This document shows positions 1-7,924 of a stretch of 14,969 nt of DNA, in pieces. Each line of letters begins with the position of its first letter. Position 1 is the stretch's first letter. The position numbers and the translations under genes were made by a program. The stretch comes from Actinomycetota bacterium (GTDB lineage: Bacteria; Actinomycetota; Actinomycetes; Nanopelagicales; Nanopelagicaceae). The notes under the pieces are model-generated. The model was given only the letters and a program-made list of their open reading frames with translations, made no database searches and had not been told where the DNA came from. Location of the stretch: positions 1 to 14,969 of the forward strand of contig CANLAC010000010.1 of assembly GCA_947488645.1 (NCBI GenBank). The letters run 5' to 3'.

Positions 1-393
1 CGCCACGTTGAAATTCCAGAGCAGGTTGTTCAGGTTGATGATGAGCTATTCGTAAAGATCATCGACATCGACCTAGAGCGTCGCCGTATTTCACTATCAC
101 TCAAGCAAGCTAATGAAGGACATGAGATTGAGATCGAAGCATTTGATCCAACTCAGTACGGAATGGCTGCTCGTTATGATGCAGAAGGAAACTTCATTTA
201 CCCTGAAGGTTTTGATTCTGACTCACAAGAGTGGAAGCCAGGATATGAAACACAGCGCGAAGAGTGGGAAAAGCAGTACGCCCAAGCGCAAGAGCGTTTC
301 ATGGCACACAAGAAGCAGAAGTCTGAAGCAAAGGTTGCTGACGCAGCCGCTACTCCAGCCGAAGGCGCAGAAGAAGTTGTTGCTGCCGAATAA
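1..393 (+). CDS. rpsA: 30S ribosomal protein S1, C-terminal part (5' end outside window)
   Basis: Reading frame 1 is open from the first base to TAA at 391-393 and gives the last 130 residues. The start lies upstream of the window. The first 40 or so residues end an S1/OB-fold RNA-binding repeat (VDDELFVKIIDIDLERRRIS is typical of the final strand region). After this comes the tail seen in actinobacterial S1 proteins (a QYGMAARYDAEGNFIYPEGF-like block, then EW.PG.E.QR..WE.QYA.A..R). The last 25 residues are low-complexity and rich in Ala and Glu. S1 binds mRNA on the 30S subunit and aids initiation, especially on weak Shine-Dalgarno leaders. An intrinsic terminator follows 16 nt after the stop, so rpsA seems to be transcribed separately from coaE. 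The assignment is firm; only the N-terminal length is unknown. Confidence 0.95.
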   Translation, partial: RHVEIPEQVVQVDDELFVKIIDIDLERRRISLSLKQANEGHEIEIEAFDPTQYGMAARYDAEGNFIYPEGFDSDSQEWKPGYETQREEWEKQYAQAQERFMAHKKQKSEAKVADAAATPAEGAEEVVAAE

Positions 394-409
394 GTAAGAA
401 GACTCTATG

Positions 410-440
410 AAAAGGCCTCGCGTAACTGCGGGGCCTTTTT
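410..440 (+). terminator. Intrinsic terminator after rpsA
   Basis: Bases 410-421 (AAAAGGCCTCGC) pair with 428-439 (GCGGGGCCTTTT) in a 12-bp stem containing one T-G wobble. The loop is 6 nt (422-427), and the T run at 436-440 closes the structure. The A run at the 5' base makes the hairpin nearly symmetrical, so it could also work on the minus strand, although there is no minus-strand gene here. It separates rpsA from the coaE-whiA run. Confidence 0.9.
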
Positions 441-451
441 CATTCTCAGAC

Positions 452-457
452 TATTCT
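452..457 (+). promoter_or_regulatory. Candidate -10 box for a leaderless coaE transcript
   Basis: TATTCT at 452-457 fits the TAnnnT pattern of actinobacterial -10 elements. It lies 6 nt before the ATG at 464, so initiation would fall on or next to the start codon. Only 23 nt separate the rpsA terminator from coaE, and there is no recognisable Shine-Dalgarno sequence, which favours a leaderless mRNA. No -35 hexamer is visible; that position falls inside the terminator stem. This is a weak call. Confidence 0.3.
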
Positions 458-463
458 TTGAGC

Positions 464-1051
464 ATGCGGGTTATCGGATTAACTGGGGGCATTGGTTGTG
501 GCAAGTCACTGGCCGCACAGTACTTTGCTGAGCTCGGTGCACTTGTAATTGATGCGGATCAATTAGCGCGCGCGGCAATTGAACGAGGATCAGATGGCTT
601 TGATGAAGTTGTCGCTCTATTTGGTGATTCGATTTTGAAAGATGGAAACATTGATCGTAGAGCTTTGGGCGAGTTGATATTTAAGGATGCAAAAGCTAAA
701 ACACAGTTAGAGAACATAATTCATCCTTTCGTTCGCAGAGAGTTTGAAGGAGCGGTCGCATCGCTCAAAGGTGATCAAGTGCTGGTGTATGAGATTCCTT
801 TATTGGTTGAAACAAAAGCACATGAAAGATTTGATGTAGTAATAACTGTTGAATCTGAAATGGAAAACCGAGTTGCGCGGTTGCGGGGTAGGGGAATGCA
901 TATTTCAGAGATCGAGGGCCGGATTGCGGCGCAGGCTACTCGTGAACAGCGCATCGAGGTCGCTGATTTCCTCATAGAAAATGATGGAAGTGAAGATGAG
1001 CTGCTCCGCCAGGTCGAAAACATTTGGGATAGCCTCCACGATAATAAATAA
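464..1051 (+). CDS. coaE: Dephospho-CoA kinase
   Basis: This 195-aa P-loop kinase carries out the last step of coenzyme A synthesis in the cytoplasm, phosphorylating the 3'-hydroxyl of dephospho-CoA with ATP. The Walker A motif GGIGCGKS is at residues 8-15. The substrate-site motif IDADQLAR follows near residue 35, and the LID-type region (VARLRGRGMHISEIEGRI) lies around 140-160. I chose ATG 464 because it gives the family's usual start, MRVIGLTGG. The frame stays open upstream to ATG 407, but that start would put the rpsA terminator hairpin inside the gene. The length is that of the stand-alone kinase; there is no C-terminal GrpB-like domain, such as the one fused to CoaE in mycobacteria. 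The gene opens the eight-gene run, with uvrB starting 13 nt after its stop. Confidence 0.96.
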   Translation: MRVIGLTGGIGCGKSLAAQYFAELGALVIDADQLARAAIERGSDGFDEVVALFGDSILKDGNIDRRALGELIFKDAKAKTQLENIIHPFVRREFEGAVASLKGDQVLVYEIPLLVETKAHERFDVVITVESEMENRVARLRGRGMHISEIEGRIAAQATREQRIEVADFLIENDGSEDELLRQVENIWDSLHDNK

Positions 1052-1064
1052 GTAGGCTTAGCAA

Positions 1065-3146
1065 ATGCGCCCAATATCTGATCTACAACGCAGAGTTGAG
1101 CCTTTTCAGGTAATCAGTGACTATGTTCCGGCTGGTGATCAGCCTGCTGCGATCGCTGAAATCACAAAGCGCATCAACGCTGGAGAAAAAGATGTTGTTC
1201 TCCTCGGTGCCACTGGTACCGGAAAGTCTGCGACAACTGCCTGGTTAATTGAGCAGCTACAGCGACCAACGTTGGTTCTTGCGCCGAATAAGACTCTTGC
1301 TGCACAACTTGCTAATGAGTTCCGGGAACTACTGCCCAACAACGCGGTCGAATACTTTGTTTCTTATTATGACTATTACCAACCTGAAGCATATGTGCCA
1401 CAGACAGATACATTTATTGAGAAGGATTCCAGCGTCAATGAAGAGGTTGAGCGCCTGCGCCACTCGGCTACTAATTCACTTCTGACTCGTCGAGATGTCA
1501 TAGTTGTTGCAACAGTTTCCTGCATTTATGGACTTGGCACTCCGCAGGAGTACGTGGATCGCATGGTTCGCCTGCGAGTTGGCGAAGAGATCGAGCGCAA
1601 TGCTTTGCTTCGCAGGTTTGTGGATGTTCAATACAAACGCAATGACATGGCTTTTGAGCGAGGCACCTTCCGCGTGCGCGGGGACACGATCGAGATCATT
1701 CCAATGTATGAAGAGTTGGCTATTCGCATTGAAATGTTTGGTGATGAGATTGAAAAGTTGACGACCCTTCATCCACTGACGGGCGAGATTATTAGGGAAG
1801 AAGAAGAGATCTTCATCTTCCCTGCGACACACTATGCGGCAGGTCCTGAAACAATGAAGCGAGCAATTGGTGATATTCAGGATGAATTGCAGATTCAATT
1901 AAACCTTTTTGAAAAGCAGGGCAAGTTGCTAGAAGCGCAACGCCTACGTATGCGCACGACATTTGATATTGAGATGATGGAGCAAATCGGATTTTGTAGT
2001 GGTATCGAAAACTATTCCCGCCATCTTGATGATCGCGCTGCAGGATCCGCCCCGCACTGCTTGCTTGATTATTTCCCAGAAGATTTCTTAGTTGTTATCG
2101 ATGAGAGTCACGTAACCGTCCCACAGCTAGGTGCGATGTTTGAAGGCGATGCTTCTCGCAAGCGCACCTTAGTTGAGCATGGTTTTCGCTTGCCGAGCGC
2201 CTTGGATAATCGTCCGCTCAAGTTCCCAGAGTTCTCTGAACGAACCGGACAAACTCTCTATCTCTCCGCAACACCGGGTAAGTATGAGATGGCCAAGGTC
2301 AATGGCGATGTCGTAGAACAAGTTATTCGTCCTACAGGTTTAGTTGATCCACAGATTGTGATTAAGCCTATTAAGGGTCAGATTGATGATCTGCTCAATG
2401 AGATCAATATCCGTGCAGCTAAGAATGAGCGCGTTCTTGTAACAACTTTAACCAAAAAGATGTCTGAGGATTTAACAGATTATCTACAAGAGCGAGGGGT
2501 CAATGTTCGTTACCTGCACTCAGAGGTAGACACCTTGCGCCGAGTCGAATTACTTCGCGAGCTTCGCACTGGTGATTACGATGTGTTGATCGGTATTAAC
2601 TTATTACGTGAAGGTCTGGATCTACCTGAGGTATCACTGGTGGCAATCTTGGATGCTGATAAAGAAGGCTTTCTTCGTTCTTCAACTTCATTGATTCAAA
2701 CCATTGGACGTGCTGCTCGAAATGTTTCTGGTGAGGTTCATATGTATGCAGACCGGATTACAGATTCAATGGCCAAGGCAATTGATGAGACAAATCGTCG
2801 TCGTGCAAAGCAGGTTGCCTATAACCTCGAACGAGGCGTTGACCCTCAGCCATTGCGCAAAAAGATTGCTGACATCACCGATCTGATTAACCGCGAGAGC
2901 GAAGATACGGAAGAGCTTTTGTCCCATGAGAAGGGCGGGGCTAAGAAGGTTGGCGCATCTTCTGGAATTTATGATAAATCCTCCGTCTCTTTGCCGCGCA
3001 AGGATCTGATCGCGTTGATAGGCTCGCTCACCGATCAGATGCGAAATGCTGCATCTGAACTTCAATTTGAGGTTGCTGCGCGCTTGCGTGATGAAATCAA
3101 GATATTGAAGAAAGAGCTACGAATGATGGAAGAGGCCGGGGTTTGA
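1065..3146 (+). CDS. uvrB: Excinuclease ABC subunit B (UvrB)
   Basis: UvrB is the damage-verifying helicase-like subunit of bacterial nucleotide excision repair. UvrA loads it onto DNA, and it then recruits UvrC. The protein is 693 aa, normal for the family. The N-terminus shows the UvrB pattern YVPAGDQPAAI, followed by Walker A GATGTGKS (48-55, Lys54). Next comes the tyrosine-rich beta-hairpin that clamps DNA (YYDYYQPEAYVPQ, about residues 100-115). The Walker B box DESH is at 346-349. Helicase motifs V and VI are visible (GINLLREGLDLPEVSLVAI; QTIGRAARN). A C-terminal UVR helical hairpin (about 654-689, ELQFEVAARLRDEIKILKKE) matches the one in UvrC and mediates that contact. Its TGA stop overlaps the uvrA start by 4 nt, so translation of the two is probably coupled. 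Confidence 0.98.
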   Translation: MRPISDLQRRVEPFQVISDYVPAGDQPAAIAEITKRINAGEKDVVLLGATGTGKSATTAWLIEQLQRPTLVLAPNKTLAAQLANEFRELLPNNAVEYFVSYYDYYQPEAYVPQTDTFIEKDSSVNEEVERLRHSATNSLLTRRDVIVVATVSCIYGLGTPQEYVDRMVRLRVGEEIERNALLRRFVDVQYKRNDMAFERGTFRVRGDTIEIIPMYEELAIRIEMFGDEIEKLTTLHPLTGEIIREEEEIFIFPATHYAAGPETMKRAIGDIQDELQIQLNLFEKQGKLLEAQRLRMRTTFDIEMMEQIGFCSGIENYSRHLDDRAAGSAPHCLLDYFPEDFLVVIDESHVTVPQLGAMFEGDASRKRTLVEHGFRLPSALDNRPLKFPEFSERTGQTLYLSATPGKYEMAKVNGDVVEQVIRPTGLVDPQIVIKPIKGQIDDLLNEINIRAAKNERVLVTTLTKKMSEDLTDYLQERGVNVRYLHSEVDTLRRVELLRELRTGDYDVLIGINLLREGLDLPEVSLVAILDADKEGFLRSSTSLIQTIGRAARNVSGEVHMYADRITDSMAKAIDETNRRRAKQVAYNLERGVDPQPLRKKIADITDLINRESEDTEELLSHEKGGAKKVGASSGIYDKSSVSLPRKDLIALIGSLTDQMRNAASELQFEVAARLRDEIKILKKELRMMEEAGV
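3128..3145 (+). promoter_or_regulatory. Ribosome binding site fixing the TTG start of uvrA
   Basis: The purine-rich GGAAGAGG at 3128-3135 lies inside the uvrB 3' end, 7 nt before TTG at 3143-3145. Together with the conserved N-terminus (IDKLVVRGAREHNLKNV), it supports TTG 3143 as the real uvrA start. That TTG overlaps the uvrB stop in the sequence TTGA. Confidence 0.7.
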
Positions 3147-6001
3147 GTATCGATAAGTTGGTTGTGCGCGGAGCACGCGAACACAACCTAAAAAATGTTT
3201 CCATCGAACTGCCTCGAGATGCCTTAGTTGTTTTCACTGGATTATCAGGCTCAGGAAAGTCATCTCTTGCCTTTGACACAATCTTTGCTGAAGGTCAGCG
3301 TCGCTATGTTGAATCTCTTTCAGCCTATGCGCGCCAATTCTTAGGACAAATGGATAAGCCTGATGTTGATTTCATCGAAGGTCTATCTCCTGCGGTTTCA
3401 ATTGATCAGAAATCAACTAACCGAAATCCTCGCTCAACTGTTGGAACAATCACCGAGGTTTATGACTATTTGCGTCTGCTCTTTGCACGTGCAGGAAGAC
3501 CACACTGTCCAAATTGTGGCAAGGCTGTTACCCGTCAATCACCACAGCAAATCGTGGATCAGATTCTTGAACTTCCACCAACAACGAAGTTTCAGGTTTT
3601 GGCTCCAGTTATCCGTGCACGCAAGGGTGAGTTTGTTGAGTTGTTCAGTGATTTGATCACACAAGGATATTCACGTGCTCGTATTGATGGCGAAGTAGTT
3701 CAACTCTCTGATGCGCCAAAGCTTAAGAAGCAGGAAAAGCACACCATCGAGGTTGTTATCGATCGTTTGACAGCCAAAGCAGAGAGTAAAACTCGTCTTA
3801 CAGATTCAATTGAGACCGCTTTGCGTCTTGCATCCGGAATTGTTGTGTTGGATTTTGTGGATGCAAAGGGTGCGGACAAAGAGCGCACATATAGCGAGCA
3901 TCTGGCCTGCCATGATTGCGAGCTTTCCTTTGAAGAGCTTGAACCTCGTTCATTCTCCTTTAACTCTCCATTTGGTGCATGTGCGGAGTGCTCAGGTATC
4001 GGAACTAAAAAAGAGGTGGATGAAGATCTGATCATTCCTGATGACTCAATCTCGATCAATGATGGTGCTATTGCGCCATGGTCTGGGGGGCAATCATCAG
4101 ATTACTTTTTGCGTTTATTAGAGGCCCTCGCAAAAGACCTGCCATTCTCACTTGATACACCGTGGAAGAAGATCCCTGTAAAAGCACGCGAAGCAATCCT
4201 TAACGGCTATGAGTATGAAATTAAGATGAAGTACAAGGGTCGCTATGGCGCTCGTAATTACACAACAGGCTTTGAAGGTGTTATTCCCTTTATTCATCGT
4301 CGTCATGAGGAAACAGATAGTGATTACAGCCGCGATAAATACGAGGCGTATATGCGCGAAATCTCCTGTGAAAAGTGCAATGGTGCTCGTTTAAAGCCTG
4401 AGGTACTCGCAGTAACAATCGGGGATAAGAACATCTCTGAGATTTGTGAACTTTCAATTGCAGATTGCGCCACTTTCTTAAAGCAGATCAAGCTGAACAA
4501 GCGTGAGGCACAGATCGCAGAACGTGTGATGAAGGAAGTCAACGCACGTCTTGGCTTCTTGCTAGATGTTGGACTTGATTACCTTTCACTTGCTCGTCCG
4601 GCTGGATCTTTGTCCGGAGGTGAAGCACAGCGCATTCGCCTTGCTACACAAATCGGTAGCGGACTAGTTGGAGTTCTCTATGTTCTAGATGAGCCATCTA
4701 TTGGATTACATCAAAGAGATAACAAGCGACTTATCGAAACTCTGACCCGTCTGCGCAACCTTGGTAACACCCTGATCGTTGTGGAACACGATGAAGAGAC
4801 AATTCGTACTGCAGACTGGATCGTTGATATTGGGCCAGGTGCTGGAGAGCATGGCGGCAAGGTAGTTGTTTCAGGAAGTTATGAAGATTTGATCAATTCG
4901 AAAGAGTCAATCACGGGTGCATATTTATCTGGTCGCAAATCTATTGCCATTCCTAAGAAGCGTCGCCCGGTTGATCCTAAGCGCAAGTTAGTTGTGAAGG
5001 GCGCGAAGGAGAATAACCTTAAAGAGATAGATGTTGAGGTTCCGTTGGGTGTCTTTGTTTCGGTGACGGGTGTGAGTGGATCTGGTAAATCAACACTAAT
5101 TAATGACATTTTGTATACAGTCTTGGCTAATAAGTTAAATGGTGCGCGTTTAGTTCCTGGTCGTCACCGAACTGTCACCGGTATTGATCTGCTAGACAAA
5201 GTAGTACACGTTGATCAATCTCCAATTGGTCGCACACCACGTTCTAACCCTGCAACCTACACAGGTGTGTTCGACAAGATTCGTGCGCTCTTTGCTGAAA
5301 CAAGTGAAGCTAAAATCCGTGGATACCAGCAGGGTCGTTTCTCTTTCAACGTTAAGGGTGGCCGCTGCGAAAACTGTTCAGGTGATGGAACGATCACAAT
5401 TGAAATGAACTTCTTGCCAGATGTTTATGTGCCATGCGAGGTCTGTCATGGTGCGCGCTATAACCGCGAAACCCTAGAAGTTCACTATAAGAACAAGACC
5501 ATTGCCGAAGTATTGAATATGCCTATTGAAGAGGCCGGTAGCTTTTTCGAATCAGTTCCAGCGATTGCTCGCTACCTCAAGACGCTCAATGATGTTGGTC
5601 TTGGCTATGTTCGCCTCGGTCAATCTGCACCAACGTTATCTGGCGGAGAGGCGCAGCGCGTGAAGCTTGCAACTGAGTTACAACGCAGATCAACTGGCCG
5701 CACAATCTATGTTTTGGATGAACCAACAACAGGATTGCACTTTGAAGATGTCAATAAGTTGTTAGCGGTTCTCAACCGTTTGGTTGATACCGGCAATACT
5801 GTTGTTGTTATCGAGCACAACCTGGATGTCATTAAATGCTCCGACTGGGTCATTGATATGGGACCAGAAGGTGGATTCCGTGGTGGATTAGTCGTTGCAG
5901 AGGGAACTCCAGAAGATGTTGCAAAGGTGAAAGAGAGTTACACCGGACAGTTCTTAGGTGAGATTTTAAAGACAAATAGAAAAGCGCCAGCAAAGAAGTA
6001 G
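3143..6001 (+). CDS. uvrA: Excinuclease ABC subunit A (UvrA)
   Basis: UvrA is the dimeric ABC-type ATPase that scans for DNA lesions and delivers UvrB to them. The protein is 952 aa with two nucleotide-binding halves. Half I has Walker A GLSGSGKS (33-40, Lys39) and signature LSGGE (490-494), then Walker B in VLYVLDEPS. Half II has Walker A GVSGSGKS (643-650, Lys649) and signature LSGGE (832-836), then IYVLDEPTTGLH. Two four-Cys zinc modules are intact: Cys256, 259, 280 and 283, and Cys742, 745, 765 and 768. An extra CPNC pair is at 122-125. The insertion domain that contacts UvrB lies in the first third. The start is TTG, overlapping the uvrB stop. uvrC begins 4 nt after the stop. Nothing looks broken, and all ATPase and zinc residues I checked are present. 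Confidence 0.98.
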   Translation: MSIDKLVVRGAREHNLKNVSIELPRDALVVFTGLSGSGKSSLAFDTIFAEGQRRYVESLSAYARQFLGQMDKPDVDFIEGLSPAVSIDQKSTNRNPRSTVGTITEVYDYLRLLFARAGRPHCPNCGKAVTRQSPQQIVDQILELPPTTKFQVLAPVIRARKGEFVELFSDLITQGYSRARIDGEVVQLSDAPKLKKQEKHTIEVVIDRLTAKAESKTRLTDSIETALRLASGIVVLDFVDAKGADKERTYSEHLACHDCELSFEELEPRSFSFNSPFGACAECSGIGTKKEVDEDLIIPDDSISINDGAIAPWSGGQSSDYFLRLLEALAKDLPFSLDTPWKKIPVKAREAILNGYEYEIKMKYKGRYGARNYTTGFEGVIPFIHRRHEETDSDYSRDKYEAYMREISCEKCNGARLKPEVLAVTIGDKNISEICELSIADCATFLKQIKLNKREAQIAERVMKEVNARLGFLLDVGLDYLSLARPAGSLSGGEAQRIRLATQIGSGLVGVLYVLDEPSIGLHQRDNKRLIETLTRLRNLGNTLIVVEHDEETIRTADWIVDIGPGAGEHGGKVVVSGSYEDLINSKESITGAYLSGRKSIAIPKKRRPVDPKRKLVVKGAKENNLKEIDVEVPLGVFVSVTGVSGSGKSTLINDILYTVLANKLNGARLVPGRHRTVTGIDLLDKVVHVDQSPIGRTPRSNPATYTGVFDKIRALFAETSEAKIRGYQQGRFSFNVKGGRCENCSGDGTITIEMNFLPDVYVPCEVCHGARYNRETLEVHYKNKTIAEVLNMPIEEAGSFFESVPAIARYLKTLNDVGLGYVRLGQSAPTLSGGEAQRVKLATELQRRSTGRTIYVLDEPTTGLHFEDVNKLLAVLNRLVDTGNTVVVIEHNLDVIKCSDWVIDMGPEGGFRGGLVVAEGTPEDVAKVKESYTGQFLGEILKTNRKAPAKK

Positions 6002-6005
6002 CGCG

Positions 6006-7922
6006 ATGGCAGATCCTCAAAGTTATCGGCCAAGTAATATTCCGGAGCATCCTGGGGTTTACCGTTTCTATAATGCAAAAGACAAGATCATTTACGTTGG
6101 CAAGGCGAAAAACCTCAAGAACCGTCTGAGTAATTACTTTCAGGCAAATCTTGCTACTAAGACCTATCGCATGGTGCATGAAGCGGTCAGGGTTGATTGG
6201 ACCATCGTAAGCACTGAACTAGAAGCGTTGGCTCTGGAATTTAGTTGGATCAAACAACATCAACCTAAGTACAACGTTCAATTCAAGGATGACAAGTCCT
6301 ATCCATACCTAGCTTTGTCTCTTAATGATGAATACCCAATGATCTTTATAACCCGTAAAGATAAGAGGCCTGGGCTTAAGTACTTTGGCCCCTATACAAA
6401 TGCGTGGGCACTTCGCAACACCTTTGAAGTTTTGCTCAAAGTCTTTCCTGTGAGGTCATGCTCTTCTGCAAACTTTACGCGTGCACGAAAGAGTAAGAGA
6501 CAGTGCTTACTGGGAGATATTGGCAAATGTGCAGCGCCTTGCGTGGATTGGATTTCCAAGGAAGATCATAAGCAACTTGCTCAGCGCCTTAATGACTTTA
6601 TGGATTCTGGGATGGAGAACATCCTGCCAAAGTTGCATGAAGAGATGCAGAACGCTGCAAATAATGAGGAGTTTGAAAGAGCAGCCCGTTTGCGTGATCA
6701 GATTGACTCATTTGAGAAGGCTCAAAAATCCACAGAAGGTAACTTCTCAGATGACCTAGATGGTGACTTTATTTCCTTGCATCAAGATGGTTTTCATGCC
6801 GCTGGATCAATCTTTTCAATGCAGCGCGGCTCAGTTAAAGGATCAAGATCATGGATCGTTGATCAAGAGATGGTGCTTGAGGGACAAGATGTTTTGACCG
6901 CTTTGCTGTATTCGATTTATGGAACTGGTGCTATGCAGGTGCCGCGCAATATTTATGTTAACAGCGAGCCAGTTGATAAAGATCAGTTGGAAAAATGGCT
7001 TGAGACTTTAGGAAATTCAAAGGTTGAGATTAAGGTTCCTCAGCGGGGCGAGAAGGTAGAGCTGCTAGATACTGTGAAGAGAAATGCACAGTACTCACTT
7101 ATTCAGTATTTAAGTAAGCGTGCCACCGATGCGGCTGTTAGTGGCAAGGCGTTGACAGAGATTGAAGAGTCTTTGAGTTTGGGGCGCACGCCATTGCGTA
7201 TTGAGTGCTTTGATATTTCCAATATCTCGGGAACATCAGTAGTTGCGTCAATGGTTGTCTTTGAAGATGGCATGGCAAAGAAGAGTGAATATCGCCGATT
7301 CATCATTAATACAGATGAGGGTTTTGATGACACTCGAGCAATGCATCAAGTGATTACGCGCCGTCTAAAGCGCCTCATTGATGATCGTCAGGAAAATGAA
7401 GCAGAGGTTGCCGAGCTTGGGGGCAAGCCGAGCAAGTTCGCATACCCCCCACAGTTAATCGTTGTGGATGGTGGTGCGCCTCAGGTGAGTGCGGCACAAC
7501 GAGCTCTAACCGAACTTGGCATTACAGATATTGCATTGTGCGGATTAGCTAAGCGCTTAGAAGAGGTGTGGATTCCAGGATCAAAAGATCCGCTAATTTT
7601 GCCGAGAAACAGCGAAGGCTTATATCTATTGCAGCGAATTCGCGATGAAGCACACCGCTTTGCCATCTCCTTCCACCGTTCACGTAGATCTAAGGTGATG
7701 TTGGAATCAGTATTGGATGACATTCCACAGCTAGGTTCTGCTCGCAGAGCTGCCCTACTAGATCGATTCGGATCTGTGGCGGCTATACGTAAAGCCAATG
7801 TCGAGGACATCGCAGCAACACCGGGCATAGGTGCAAAGATCGCTTCGATTATTGAAGAGCATTTAAGTAGCATTACGGCGCAGAAAGTAAATACTGAAAC
7901 AGGCGAGATTTTAAGCGATTAG
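6006..7922 (+). CDS. uvrC: Excinuclease ABC subunit C (UvrC)
   Basis: UvrC makes both incisions around a UvrB-marked lesion. The 638-aa protein has the full domain order. The GIY-YIG nuclease for the 3' cut has GVY 17-19, YVG 30-32, Arg40 and a probable catalytic Glu78. The Cys-rich segment is CLLGDIGKCAAPC (about 160-180). A UVR hairpin for UvrB (EFERAARLRDQIDSFEKA) lies around 220-240. The RNase H-like nuclease for the 5' cut has Asp403 in CFDISN, Asp441/442 in FDDTRAM, Asp488 in VVDGG and His550 in DEAHRFA. A tandem helix-hairpin-helix at the C-terminus (IPQLGSARRAALLDRFGS; AATPGIGAKIASII) binds DNA. It follows uvrA by 4 nt and lies 2 nt before the kinase gene, with no good Shine-Dalgarno of its own, so coupled translation is likely. 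Confidence 0.98.
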   Translation: MADPQSYRPSNIPEHPGVYRFYNAKDKIIYVGKAKNLKNRLSNYFQANLATKTYRMVHEAVRVDWTIVSTELEALALEFSWIKQHQPKYNVQFKDDKSYPYLALSLNDEYPMIFITRKDKRPGLKYFGPYTNAWALRNTFEVLLKVFPVRSCSSANFTRARKSKRQCLLGDIGKCAAPCVDWISKEDHKQLAQRLNDFMDSGMENILPKLHEEMQNAANNEEFERAARLRDQIDSFEKAQKSTEGNFSDDLDGDFISLHQDGFHAAGSIFSMQRGSVKGSRSWIVDQEMVLEGQDVLTALLYSIYGTGAMQVPRNIYVNSEPVDKDQLEKWLETLGNSKVEIKVPQRGEKVELLDTVKRNAQYSLIQYLSKRATDAAVSGKALTEIEESLSLGRTPLRIECFDISNISGTSVVASMVVFEDGMAKKSEYRRFIINTDEGFDDTRAMHQVITRRLKRLIDDRQENEAEVAELGGKPSKFAYPPQLIVVDGGAPQVSAAQRALTELGITDIALCGLAKRLEEVWIPGSKDPLILPRNSEGLYLLQRIRDEAHRFAISFHRSRRSKVMLESVLDDIPQLGSARRAALLDRFGSVAAIRKANVEDIAATPGIGAKIASIIEEHLSSITAQKVNTETGEILSD

Positions 7923-7924
7923 AT

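Noticed and set aside
407..463. In-frame upstream start for coaE at ATG 407
   Set aside because: The 19 added residues are encoded by the rpsA terminator hairpin and do not match any CoaE N-terminus; ATG 464 gives the conserved MRVIGLTGG start.
1476..1898. 140-aa minus-strand open frame inside uvrB
   Set aside because: It is a shadow of a conserved helicase coding region with no ribosome binding site or recognisable domain.
6841..6866. Four GATC sites in 24 bp, including TTGATCAA, inside uvrC
   Set aside because: The codons encode ordinary UvrC sequence and GATC is common throughout the window (Asp and Ile codons); no sign of an origin or a methylation-controlled site.
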